A stretch of DNA of 11,405 nt, taken from NCBI GenBank assembly GCA_002392705.1, contig DGHP01000087.1:1-11405 (forward strand). The letters are read 5' to 3'. A program made the translations under genes and the position numbers. The DNA comes from Lachnospiraceae bacterium UBA3845 (GTDB lineage: Bacteria > Bacillota > Clostridia > Lachnospirales > Lachnospiraceae). The notes beneath the pieces are model-generated. The model saw nothing but the letters and a program-made list of their open reading frames with translations, was not told where the DNA came from and made no database searches. Of the stretch, positions 1 to 5,852 are shown piece after piece. Positions within the stretch are counted from its first letter, which is position 1, and every line of letters starts with the position of its first letter.

Positions 1-2
1 GA

Positions 3-470
3 TATGCCTGCTGGACGGCGATGGTACTGGATTTCCTGCCGTATAAAGTTCCGGGCGGTCCAAGGAAGAAAATCGGATGGATCAGATACATCACTTTTGC
101 GGCCTCCCTTATCTTTGTCGGGGCGCTGTTCCTTGCGAAAGTGGGAAATATAGAGCGAATCATGTTCCGGGCATTTATCGCAGGAAACATCCTTTATTAT
201 GCGGCAGGTATTATCCTGGCCTATGCATTTAAGGATAACAGGGCCTTTTGCAAATATATCTGTCCGGTAACCGTTTTTCTGAAACCAATGAGCTATTTTT
301 CGCTGCTGCGTATTAAATGCGATAAGGACAAGTGCATTTCCTGCGGAAAATGTAAAAAAGTATGTCCCATGAATGTCGATGTAACAGATAACAGCAGGAA
401 GCGGTTAAATGGTACGGAGTGCATCCTCTGTATGGAATGTGTCAGAAACTGTCCTGCAGACGCGTTATAA
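3..470 (+). CDS. 4Fe-4S binding membrane protein, NapH-like, 5'-partial
   Basis: This is the C-terminal part of a membrane-bound iron-sulfur protein likely to pass electrons at the inner face of the membrane. The frame is open to the window edge, with a Tyr-Ala-Cys-Trp stretch upstream of the first ATG at 21, so the true start lies outside the window. Two hydrophobic segments (about residues 25-43 and 50-70 counted from that ATG) are followed by a C-x3-C-P motif (CKYICP), typical of NapH/NosR-type proteins. Two ferredoxin-like clusters come next, CISCGKCKKVCP and CILCMECVRNCP, each a CxxCxxCxxxCP set. Such genes in Clostridia often sit beside a TetR regulator, and a TetR remnant does follow here on the opposite strand. 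The physiological partner cannot be read from the sequence. Confidence 0.88.
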   Translation, partial: YACWTAMVLDFLPYKVPGGPRKKIGWIRYITFAASLIFVGALFLAKVGNIERIMFRAFIAGNILYYAAGIILAYAFKDNRAFCKYICPVTVFLKPMSYFSLLRIKCDKDKCISCGKCKKVCPMNVDVTDNSRKRLNGTECILCMECVRNCPADAL

Positions 471-480
471 AAAATGGAAT

Positions 481-522
481 CACCTGACCTGTGTTTCTGT
501 AAGCGGAGGCCAGGTGTTTTTT
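481..522 (+). terminator. Rho-independent terminator of the 4Fe-4S gene
   Basis: A 10-bp stem pairs CACCTGACCT (481-490) with AGGCCAGGTG (507-516), with one A-C mismatch. Six T residues follow at 517-522. It lies 11 bases after the TAA stop of the 4Fe-4S gene and just before the convergent TetR remnant. Confidence 0.85.
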
Positions 523-525
523 ATC

Positions 526-755
526 TCAGTCCGTTACTCTTTCAAAATAGGAGGCCAGTTCTTCCGGTGTAATCTTAAGACCATGATGGAACCACCACTT
601 CACGGATTCTATATAGGCGCTGCAGTAATAATTCATGTAGTAGTCTTCCGGTATTTTCATATCCGCAGCATGGCTGCAGAGGCCGTAACGGCTGATCAGC
701 AGCTCAAACTGGGCATAAAAAGTACTTCTGCCGATGTCGGCCTCATTGATGATGT
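526..755 (-). pseudogene. TetR/AcrR regulator remnant, N-terminus and middle lost
   Basis: Reading the minus strand from about 755 to the TGA at 528-526 gives one open frame without a usable start codon. It begins with the second half of a TetR helix-turn-helix: INEADIGRSTFYAQFE, matching the family pattern in which a helix ends in G-x-S/A-T-F-Y-x-H-F. This runs directly into a typical TetR C-terminal segment (YYMNYYCSAYIESVKWWF, then HHGLKITPEELASYF). A normal protein of this type has about 190 residues. Here roughly the first 30 and a central block of perhaps 70-80 are absent, so neither DNA binding nor ligand sensing can work. The remnant abuts the ribosome binding site of the next decayed gene. 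It probably once regulated the convergent 4Fe-4S gene; that is inference. Confidence 0.75.
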
Positions 756-769
756 TGAGGGGAGGTCTG

Positions 770-1215
770 TATGGACATAAATGATGTAGTGGAATTCATT
801 AATTCGCATGATGATCCGGTTCTGTCTGAAGAAATGAACGCTCTGGTGATGGAAACATGTTCCCGCCTTTTTATACTGACTTTGGACGGAATATTCATTT
901 TGGCCGGAATGTCTTTGTGAATGACTGCTGTCATTTTCAGGATCAGGGCGGAATCTTTATCGGGGACAATGTTCTGATCGGACATAATACGGTTCTGGCT
1001 ACCATAGATCATGATCTTGATCCGCAAAGCAGACAGAACCACTATGCGCCGATTCATATTGGAAATAATGTATGGATCGGTGCGAGTATTGTTATAACAA
1101 AAGGCGTTTCCATCGGAGAGAATGCGGTCATAGCTGCCGGAGCAGTGGTCACAAAGGATGTACCGGCAAACACTGTTGTTGGCGGCGTTCCGGCGAAAAT
1201 CATCAGACAATTGCC
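770..1215 (+). pseudogene. Sugar (maltose/galactoside-type) O-acetyltransferase, internally deleted and frameshifted
   Basis: The family transfers acetyl from acetyl-CoA to sugars using a left-handed beta-helix. A good ribosome binding site (GAGGGGAGG, 751-759) precedes ATG 770, which starts [20 protein letters not shown], the usual N-terminus. The frame then shifts near 855, and homology resumes from 857 as [20 protein letters not shown], continuing with hexapeptide repeats ([40 protein letters not shown]) and the C-terminal [20 protein letters not shown]. About 40 residues of the N-terminal maltose acetyltransferase domain are missing between the two parts and the join is out of frame. The helix could in theory be translated from ATG 857, but without the N-terminal domain activity is doubtful. 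After residues AKIIRQL the sequence runs straight into a DUF1349 fragment. Confidence 0.8.
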
Positions 1216-1226
1216 GGTTCTGCAGA

Positions 1227-1457
1227 TGGAAGTGGTATCGCCTCAGCCGGAGGGAAGACGACTATTGTATTGAATGTTCGAATGACGGTGTTGATTTTAC
1301 ACAGATGAGAGTCTGCCACATGTGGGAAGGTGCGGGAACGATCCGTTTCGGAGTATATGCATGCAGTCCGGAGGAATCCAGTTTTAAAGCTGTATTTACT
1401 GATATGCAGATCACGGAATGCGCCTGGAAAGCGCATGATGGCCAGCAGCCCGACTAA
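1227..1457 (+). pseudogene. DUF1349 protein, C-terminal fragment
   Basis: The frame from about 1227 to the TAA at 1455-1457 gives [39 protein letters not shown], then GVYACSPEESSFKAVFTDM and a terminal WKAHDGQQPD. This matches the conserved end of DUF1349 proteins, which adopt a concanavalin-like fold and are of unclear function. A full protein is about 190-200 residues; only about 75 remain and no start codon with a ribosome binding site is present. The fragment joins directly to the acetyltransferase remnant upstream, so a deletion probably fused the two. Its stop lies 16 bases before the intact GNAT gene, so the two may have formed an operon. The family call is from memory of the motif. 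Confidence 0.7.
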
Positions 1458-1473
1458 AAGCAGGAGGAGCTAT

Positions 1474-2205
1474 ATGAATCTATTTTTATGCAGACAGCTT
1501 GCACTGGATTACTGCTGCAGGGAAGAAGATGTACGGGATAAAGAGAATCATTTTACGGAGTTCAGTTTTCAGGAAGGGAGACGGCGTTTCAGGGAAGAGA
1601 AAGACTGCTTTCTGAAAATTACGGTTGTGAATGGCAAAGTACTGGCTTCGGGAGATCCTTCGATTATTAAATGGTGTGAGCAGAAATTTGAAAAGACTGC
1701 GGGCGCCTGGTTTTTTGAACCTGAAAACCTGAGAATAATCGAAAGCAGACTGCAGGAATCCGGGTATAAGATCGGAATGATGCATCCTTTTTTCATCAGC
1801 GATACAATCTCGGATGCCGTCCCCGGAGAGTATGAAATCCGCTGGTTTGAAGAAGATGAGATCGGGCAGTTCCGCGGGGATGAACGATTTAAGAATGCAT
1901 ACAGTTTCTGCGAGGAAGCACCGGACGTGCTTGGAATAGGGGCGTTCAGAAAAGGCATGGTGCTTGGAATGGCAGGAGCCAGCGCTGACAGTCCGATCAT
2001 GTGGCAGATCGGCATCGACGTGCGGCCGGAGGCGGAAGGGCTGGGAATTGGCAAGATGCTGGTGACACTCCTGAAAAATGAGATTATCAGGAGAGGGATT
2101 CTGCCGTTTTACGGTACGGCATTCTCTCATCTTGCATCCCAGTCCGTTGCGCTGGGATCCGGATTTCATCCGGCGTGGGTTGAGCTTGCGGCGACAAAGA
2201 GATGA
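1474..2205 (+). CDS. GNAT family N-acetyltransferase
   Basis: A protein of 243 residues. Start ATG 1474 is chosen because AGGAGG (1462-1467) lies just upstream; an in-frame upstream codon at 1330 would add residues encoded by the DUF1349 remnant. The C-terminal half carries the GNAT fold. The clearest part is IGIDVRPEAEGLGIGKMLV, the beta-strand plus the acetyl-CoA pyrophosphate loop of Q/R-x-x-G-x-G/A type (here E-G-L-G-I-G), followed by the helix TLLKNEIIRRG. The N-terminal 100 residues (FCRQ-like start, then a segment ending EKTAGAWFFEPENLRIIESR) resemble the extended N-terminal region of a GNAT subgroup common in Clostridia. The substrate is unknown. It is intact among decayed neighbours and converges on the hydrolase remnant. 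Confidence 0.85.
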   Translation: MNLFLCRQLALDYCCREEDVRDKENHFTEFSFQEGRRRFREEKDCFLKITVVNGKVLASGDPSIIKWCEQKFEKTAGAWFFEPENLRIIESRLQESGYKIGMMHPFFISDTISDAVPGEYEIRWFEEDEIGQFRGDERFKNAYSFCEEAPDVLGIGAFRKGMVLGMAGASADSPIMWQIGIDVRPEAEGLGIGKMLVTLLKNEIIRRGILPFYGTAFSHLASQSVALGSGFHPAWVELAATKR

Positions 2206-2219
2206 GGATCCGGACTGAT

Positions 2220-2483
2220 TCAGGGAAGCGCTGACAAAATCAGAGCTTTCATCTGTTTCTGCTGTTCTGCTGCAGAAATCAGCGCTTCTCCATCCCCCTT
2301 CTGTACACCGTAATTTCCAAACTGCGCATGGTTTCCGCCGTCTATTCTATATTCAGCGGCTTTCTCCGGTAAATAACCGCGCCCCTTTTCCAGGTTTGTC
2401 ATGTTCAGCACATGATCCTCAGATCCGAACCATCCCTTCCTTTGCGAGAAGATGCAGAAGGGGGGCATATGCCGTTTCTTCAT
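2220..2483 (-). pseudogene. Alpha/beta hydrolase, C-terminal remnant
   Basis: From about 2430 to the TGA at 2222-2220 the minus strand encodes GSEDHVLNM, then YLPEKAAEYRIDGGNHAQFG and NYGVQKGDGEALISAAEQQ. This is the recognisable end of a clostridial alpha/beta hydrolase family, with the catalytic Asp region (GSED) and the catalytic His in GGNHAQFG. The nucleophile half (GxSxG) is missing, so the enzyme cannot be active. The first ~19 residues of the frame (from ATG 2483) have no resemblance to the family and the ATG overlaps the stop of the HxlR gene (ATGA). The last codons (ILSALP) come from a GGAAGCGCTGA-type repeat on the other strand, so the native C-terminus may also be altered. Confidence 0.7.
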
Positions 2484-2812
2484 TTCCGGTTTTCATTTCC
2501 CCAGTCGCAAAGCTTGTCCAGCACCTTCACAAGGGAGTGTCCCCGGTCCGTTAACGAGTATTCTACCTTTGGCGGGATCTGCGGATAGACCTTCCGGACA
2601 ATCAGCTCATCTGATTCCAGTTCTTTCAGATTCTGACTGAGCGTTTTATCTGCCACCTGCTTCAGGTATCTGCGCATCTCATTGAAGCGGACCGGCTCAT
2701 ACTCCATCAGACAGTAGAGAATCACCGGCTTGTATTTTCCGGAGATCAGGGACAGGGTATAACTGTAACCAGTCTCGTCAAAATCAGCATTTTCAATACC
2801 TTTTTTATGCAT
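2480..2812 (-). CDS. HxlR family winged-helix transcriptional regulator
   Basis: A 110-residue protein of normal HxlR length. Family features are YTLSLISGKYKPVILYCLM (helix 1-2 region), the recognition helix ADKTLSQNLKELE at about 54-66, the wing IVRKVYPQIPPKVEYSLTDRG, and a C-terminal dimerisation helix ending LCDWGNENRK. HxlR proteins bind as dimers to inverted repeats, often next to a divergent oxidoreductase gene, and many sense electrophiles through an N-terminal Cys-Pro. Here that Cys is replaced: the segment reads TGYSYTLSLI, and only Cys34 and Cys102 remain. A redox switch through the usual cysteine is therefore unlikely. The gene is divergent from the flavin reductase and probably controls it, and itself, through the inverted repeat at 2829-2853. 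GAGG upstream of ATG 2812 can serve as ribosome binding site. Confidence 0.92.
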   Translation of the reverse strand: MHKKGIENADFDETGYSYTLSLISGKYKPVILYCLMEYEPVRFNEMRRYLKQVADKTLSQNLKELESDELIVRKVYPQIPPKVEYSLTDRGHSLVKVLDKLCDWGNENRK

Positions 2813-2828
2813 AACTTACCTCAGGGTT

Positions 2829-2853
2829 AGTACCAGATATAAAAGTAGGTACT
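2829..2853. promoter_or_regulatory. Candidate HxlR operator
   Basis: A perfect inverted repeat, AGTACC (2829-2834) and GGTACT (2848-2853), with a 13-base AT-rich spacer. Arm content (GTAC core) and size suit HxlR-family sites. The right arm touches the -35 box of the flavin reductase promoter, so binding would block RNA polymerase; it also lies close upstream of the HxlR start, allowing autoregulation. The binding protein is inferred from position. Confidence 0.65.
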
Positions 2854-2880
2854 TGAATTTCTGAAGGGCACTTGTATAAT
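2853..2880 (+). promoter_or_regulatory. Sigma-70 type promoter of the flavin reductase gene
   Basis: The -35 box TTGAAT (2853-2858) and a consensus -10 box TATAAT (2875-2880) are separated by 16 bases. The start codon at 2935 is about 47 bases past the expected start site. The -35 overlaps the inverted repeat assigned to HxlR. Confidence 0.75.
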
Positions 2881-2934
2881 GTAGCTAAATCTGGCTGAGA
2901 AGTCAACAAATCAATCAGAAAGGCGGAGATTATT

Positions 2935-3513
2935 ATGAAGAAGGATTTAGGAACAGTACAGGCAGTATACCCGATGCCGGTTTTGATGGTGGCGGCTTAT
3001 GATGCGAACGAAAAGGTCAATGTCATGAATGTGGCGTGGGGCCAGATCTGCGATGAGGATAAGATCATCCTCTTTATCGGAGAAGGAAAGAAAACCTGGC
3101 TGAATATTAAAGAGAGCAAAGCCTTCACGGTTGCGCTGGCCGACAAGGCGCATATGGATGCCGCCGATTACTTCGGCATTGCTTCCGGCAACAGGATCGA
3201 CGATAAATTCGAAAGAACCGGATACCACGCAGTAAAGAGTGACCGCGTCCATGCTCCGATTATTGAGGAGTTTCCCGTGGTAATGGAGTGTGAGCTTCTG
3301 GAGTTCCTGCATACCGATTATGTGGACGGGATCGTCGGGAAGATCGTGAACGTGAAGGCTGAGGAAGCGGTTCTTTCTGAGAATGGAAAAGTGGATCCGA
3401 AGAAGCTGCAGGCGCTTATGTTCGACCAGTTCCAGAACGGATATTATATAACCGGCGAGCAGGTTGGCAAAGCATGGAACGCCGGAGCAGGCCTTATGAA
3501 AAATAATACTTAA
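2935..3513 (+). CDS. Flavin reductase-like FMN-binding protein
   Basis: A 192-residue cytoplasmic protein with the flavin reductase-like split-barrel fold. The N-terminal MKKDLGTVQAVYPMPVLMVA is the common start of the clostridial family, followed by VNVMNVAWGQICDEDKIILF and GEGKKTWLNIKESKAFTVAL, which contribute the FMN phosphate pocket. The length is normal for a one-domain family member. It may reduce flavin or act as an FMN oxidoreductase; the substrate is not evident. A purine-rich ribosome binding site (AAAGGCGGAG, 2918-2927) precedes ATG 2935. Expression is probably repressed by the divergent HxlR protein. The TAA stop is followed at once by the short repeat GGAAACACTGATTC. Confidence 0.92.
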   Translation: MKKDLGTVQAVYPMPVLMVAAYDANEKVNVMNVAWGQICDEDKIILFIGEGKKTWLNIKESKAFTVALADKAHMDAADYFGIASGNRIDDKFERTGYHAVKSDRVHAPIIEEFPVVMECELLEFLHTDYVDGIVGKIVNVKAEEAVLSENGKVDPKKLQALMFDQFQNGYYITGEQVGKAWNAGAGLMKNNT

Positions 3514-3527
3514 GGAAACACTGATTC
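3514..3527 (+). repeat. Copy of the GGAAACRCTGA short repeat, directly after a stop codon
   Basis: GGAAACACTGATTC begins at the first base after the TAA of the flavin reductase gene. Related copies are at 2224-2234 (GGAAGCGCTGA), 3998-4008, on the minus strand at 4052-4043 directly after the DUF1848 stop, and at 11375-11385. The function is unknown; it could be the end of a small dispersed element or part of a transcript-end structure. Confidence 0.5.
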
Positions 3528-3564
3528 GGGCAGAGAGGAAAGGAAAGCGGCTTGAGAAAGACAA

Positions 3565-3900
3565 TTGCTTTTTTTTACGATTGCGGTAATGGCACTGGGA
3601 CTTTTTGCAATATCCGGCAGTGCGGCATCAGAAACCGCTTACTCGAAGGATATAAGGGCGGAAAGTGAAAGCACGGAGGCGGAAACAGAAAATGACGCGG
3701 GCTGGCGGAGCGGCAGTTTCTATAACACGGAAACGCTGGAGGTCTGGCTGGAGTACGGGCCGTTTTCATATATCATGCATTTCGATGGCGAGGTTCCGCC
3801 GGAAGAGGCAGAAGAATTTGACGTGAGCGAAGGCATTGCGGACATGAAGGTGCTTGATGCAGCTTTCGAGGGACTGGGTGACGCATCTTATATAGAGTAA
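3565..3900 (+). CDS. Small exported protein of unknown function, frame problem at its 5' end
   Basis: The open frame from TTG 3565 gives 111 residues: a hydrophobic start (LFFTIAVMALGLFAISGSAA), a likely signal peptidase site after AASE or nearby, an acidic linker rich in Glu and Ser, and a C-terminal part with VWLEYGPFSYIMHFDGEVPP. A better start is TTG 3552, preceded by AGAGGAAAGGAAAG, encoding MRKTIAFF with the positive residues a signal peptide needs. That frame joins the rest only if the run of eight T residues at 3569-3576 loses one base. Either translation begins at 3565 without a positively charged N-region, or the T tract holds a frameshift, a slippage site or a sequencing error. I do not recognise a family; the product is probably extracellular. 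Confidence 0.6.
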   Translation: MLFFTIAVMALGLFAISGSAASETAYSKDIRAESESTEAETENDAGWRSGSFYNTETLEVWLEYGPFSYIMHFDGEVPPEEAEEFDVSEGIADMKVLDAAFEGLGDASYIE

Positions 3901-3970
3901 GAATCAGCCGGTTTCCGGGGAATCATTTGCTGCAATCGTGAATCCTCAGAGTTGCCGTGCGGTCGGGCGC

Positions 3971-3990
3971 AATTCCGCGAAGGCGGAATT
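3971..3990. other. Perfect 8-bp hairpin with GAAG loop
   Basis: AATTCCGC (3971-3978) and GCGGAATT (3983-3990) form a perfect stem with a four-base loop. No T run follows on either strand, so it is not a canonical terminator. It lies in the 152-base gap between the exported protein and the convergent DUF1848 gene and could still help end or protect transcripts. Confidence 0.5.
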
Positions 3991-3997
3991 AAGAATG

Positions 3998-4052
3998 GGA
4001 AACGCTGAATCCGGTATTCATAGAATGATCGGCGGACTGCCCCAGCGTTTCC
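3998..4052. repeat. 55-bp element with perfect 10-bp inverted ends
   Basis: GGAAACGCTG at 3998-4007 is exactly mirrored by CAGCGTTTCC at 4043-4052. The right arm begins at the base after the DUF1848 stop codon. The arms match the short repeat seen after the flavin reductase stop, which suggests a small mobile or REP-like element rather than a gene-specific structure. The interior (4008-4042) encodes nothing visible. No target-site duplication could be identified. Confidence 0.5.
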
Positions 4053-4988
4053 TCAGATAAAATCTTCGAGCCGCATCTGGTAATCGATCCAGCTGGTCTG
4101 TTTTGCCTGGTGTACGATATCATCGGGTTCGAGATTGCCGATCAGAAGCGGGGAATGCGGATCGTGAAGCTTCATGTTTCTGAGTACGATATGCTTCTCC
4201 GCATTGGCATAACAGTACCGGCAGAGATGGCCGCAGGTGTTATAGGCGCCGATGTCTCCGGTGATATAGCAGGCACACTCCTTGCGGTTGGCGGGATTGG
4301 GCGGCACGGACAGATTGTGGCCGATGACGGTTTCAAAGGTCCTGACCGTCATGCAGCCGGAGCAGTCCGCACCGGCTGTCTCAAGAATCCGGTCTTCACC
4401 GCAGGGCTTTATGACCATGTCATATTTCCGCCCGATCTGAACAAGGGCTTTTGTGAGAGACAACTGAGTGGACAGCGGGATTATTCGGGCTTCCGGATAG
4501 TTCCGCTTTACTTTTTCATACAGGTCAATAAAGCTGATGACTGCCGTATGGGTAAAACCGGCAAGTGCAGAGGCCATGGCCTCAAAAGCGGCTGTATGCC
4601 GCTCTACGGTCCAGAAGTCGTTGATGATGATCGGATCGTAACGCCAGCCCATGGACTTTTTTCCGACAATACCGGAGATTTTCCGGAATGTGTTTATCAC
4701 AGATTCCGCCGGCGGAACATTTGGTTCAATCTCTTTTCCGTAAGGCGTGATTGTAAGGAACCAGTACTGGTGGTATGGTTTAAGCAGATCCATATATTTC
4801 AGCATTGGTTCCGGGTTCTTGGAGCAGAATCCGATCATATCAACTACGGATGGATCAAGCAGATATTTTGTCACTGATTTCGGATTATACGGATTCCTCA
4901 CAAGAACGTACCCCTCCCGCAGGCGGTTTGCGAACCAATCGGAATAAAAGGCCGGGATATCTGTACGCTGACCGGTCTGAATGATCAT
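4053..4988 (-). CDS. DUF1848 family protein with radical-SAM-like cysteine cluster
   Basis: A 311-residue protein. Start ATG 4988 is preferred because AAAGGAGG lies about eight bases upstream; an upstream in-frame ATG at 5033 would add 15 residues and cover that site. The N-terminus MIIQTGQRTDIPAFYSDWFA and the segment LREGYVLVRNPYNPKSVTKY are characteristic of DUF1848, as are TPYGKEIEPNVPP and IIINDFWTVERH. The C-terminal part is cysteine rich: Cys196, Cys209, Cys212, Cys238, Cys240, then Cys252-x3-Cys256-x2-Cys259 in CGHLCRYCYAN. That last spacing is the radical SAM cluster motif, here at the C-terminal end of the chain instead of near the start. The family is uncharacterised but related by motif to spore photoproduct lyase-like radical SAM proteins. 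It has its own promoter at 5079-5051. Confidence 0.88.
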   Translation of the reverse strand: MIIQTGQRTDIPAFYSDWFANRLREGYVLVRNPYNPKSVTKYLLDPSVVDMIGFCSKNPEPMLKYMDLLKPYHQYWFLTITPYGKEIEPNVPPAESVINTFRKISGIVGKKSMGWRYDPIIINDFWTVERHTAAFEAMASALAGFTHTAVISFIDLYEKVKRNYPEARIIPLSTQLSLTKALVQIGRKYDMVIKPCGEDRILETAGADCSGCMTVRTFETVIGHNLSVPPNPANRKECACYITGDIGAYNTCGHLCRYCYANAEKHIVLRNMKLHDPHSPLLIGNLEPDDIVHQAKQTSWIDYQMRLEDFI

Positions 4989-5050
4989 AGGATCGGCCTC
5001 CTTTCTGTATGCGTAAGGTCTGTTACTCTTCACAGATCCTCTTTTTCTAT

Positions 5051-5079
5051 CTTGTAATCGAAGTTTTTTGTCCTGTCAA
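5051..5079 (-). promoter_or_regulatory. Promoter of the DUF1848 gene
   Basis: On the minus strand a consensus -35 box TTGACA (5079-5074) is followed after 17 bases by TACAAG (5056-5051), a four-of-six match to the -10 box. The predicted start lies about 55 bases before ATG 4988. Confidence 0.6.
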
Positions 5080-5352
5080 GGCAGGGTTCTCCTCCGGCAG
5101 GCTGTGTGAGTTCGCTGTCAGGGCGGACTTTTTTCTTCTTACAATTCTTCCCCTTCTTATGCTGACACTGAGTATACTATAGCGCCCCTGTTCAAAAAAC
5201 TGCTTTGCAGATGTTATCCGGGGCAATCCTGTCATACAACTGTTCCGTGATGTCTGTTCCGGGGATCTGTAGATCTTCGGGACTGATTATGAAGGTGGAG
5301 CTTCTGTAGCGGACCAGGGGAATAAGTAGTAAAATGGAATCGGTTTCAGAAT
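5080..5352. other. Gene-poor stretch, possible unrecognised coding remnant on the minus strand
   Basis: No intact gene is supported here. On the minus strand a frame running from the region of 5350 to the TGA at 5194-5192 encodes SILLLIPLVRYRSSTFIISP, then EDLQIPGTDITEQLYDRIAP and a short end. Codon use and composition look gene-like, but there is no start codon with a ribosome binding site and I do not recognise the family. It may be the end of a decayed gene or chance. The plus strand shows only short frames. Confidence 0.3.
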
Positions 5353-5436
5353 CCGGCTGAAAAGCCGGGCCGGACGGGCGGAATAAGCCGTAGCCGGACG
5401 GAAAGATATGTGGTGCAGCCCGGAGAAGGTCCGGGC
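5353..5436 (+). ncRNA. Possible structured leader RNA of the ABM gene
   Basis: Upstream of the ABM gene are several GC-rich paired elements: a perfect hairpin CCGGCT-GAAA-AGCCGG (5353-5368, GAAA tetraloop), two direct copies of GCCGGACGG (5369-5377 and 5393-5401), and a 7-bp hairpin GCCCGGA/TCCGGGC (5418-5424 and 5430-5436) with a five-base loop. The ribosome binding site of the ABM gene begins 18 bases after the last hairpin. I compared it by eye with cobalamin, THF, ZTP, fluoride and SAM riboswitches and found no match. It could be a leader structure of an unknown kind or just GC-rich DNA. Confidence 0.3.
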
Positions 5437-5471
5437 GGGATTCAGGATGAAAGAAAGGAGACTGCAGCATT

Positions 5472-5774
5472 ATGATTGTAGTGATTAACGATGACAGAGT
5501 GAAAGATGTGGAAGCATATCTCCCCATAGCGAAGGCTTTTGCCGCGGACGCCGTGGCAAATGACGAGGGCTGCATTTCCATGGAGGTGCTGGTCGATCCT
5601 GAAATTCCCGGCCGCGTCCTGTATCTTTCTCATTTTGAGAGCAGGGAAGCTTTTCAGAAACATGCCGGCGGAGCCACTTTTCAGAAATGGCTTCCGGAGC
5701 TTGGAAAGTATTTTATCAGTGCGGCCGATTCTTTTTTTGAACTGAAAGCTTCTGCGGGAACGGATCTAATGTGA
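5472..5774 (+). CDS. Putative quinol monooxygenase, ABM domain (YgiN-like)
   Basis: A 100-residue protein of the antibiotic biosynthesis monooxygenase superfamily, a dimeric ferredoxin-like fold with no cofactor in many members. The pattern is typical: an N-terminal strand (MIVVINDDRV), a helix ending in a small acidic turn (AVANDEGCISMEVLVDPEIP), a strand plus the signature LYLSHFESREAFQKHAGGAT, and FQKWLPELGKYFIS. The GCISMEVLVDP segment corresponds to the family's G-C-x-x-Y/F region, and FESREAFQKH is the usual W/F-x-S-x-E-A-F-x-x-H helix start. The substrate is unknown. AAAGGAG lies about 11 bases before ATG 5472. The gene stands alone behind the possible leader RNA. Confidence 0.85.
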   Translation: MIVVINDDRVKDVEAYLPIAKAFAADAVANDEGCISMEVLVDPEIPGRVLYLSHFESREAFQKHAGGATFQKWLPELGKYFISAADSFFELKASAGTDLM

Positions 5775-5852
5775 TCAGAGGCGCGGGAACGGAATCGGAT
5801 TGGGCACGAAGGGCTGCCGATGCCGGAAACAGAGAGGGCAGGTAATGGTTAT

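Noticed and set aside
1486..2169. Minus-strand frame opposite the GNAT gene
   Set aside because: The GNAT motifs and ribosome binding site support the plus strand; the other frame is a shadow.
3971..3990. Hairpin as a terminator
   Set aside because: The stem is perfect but no T run follows on either strand.
4110..4877. Long plus-strand frame opposite the DUF1848 gene
   Set aside because: It is a shadow of the minus-strand coding sequence, with no ribosome binding site and no family resemblance.
5353..5436. Cobalamin or other known riboswitch
   Set aside because: The hairpins are convincing but the conserved core sequences of the classes I could recall are absent.
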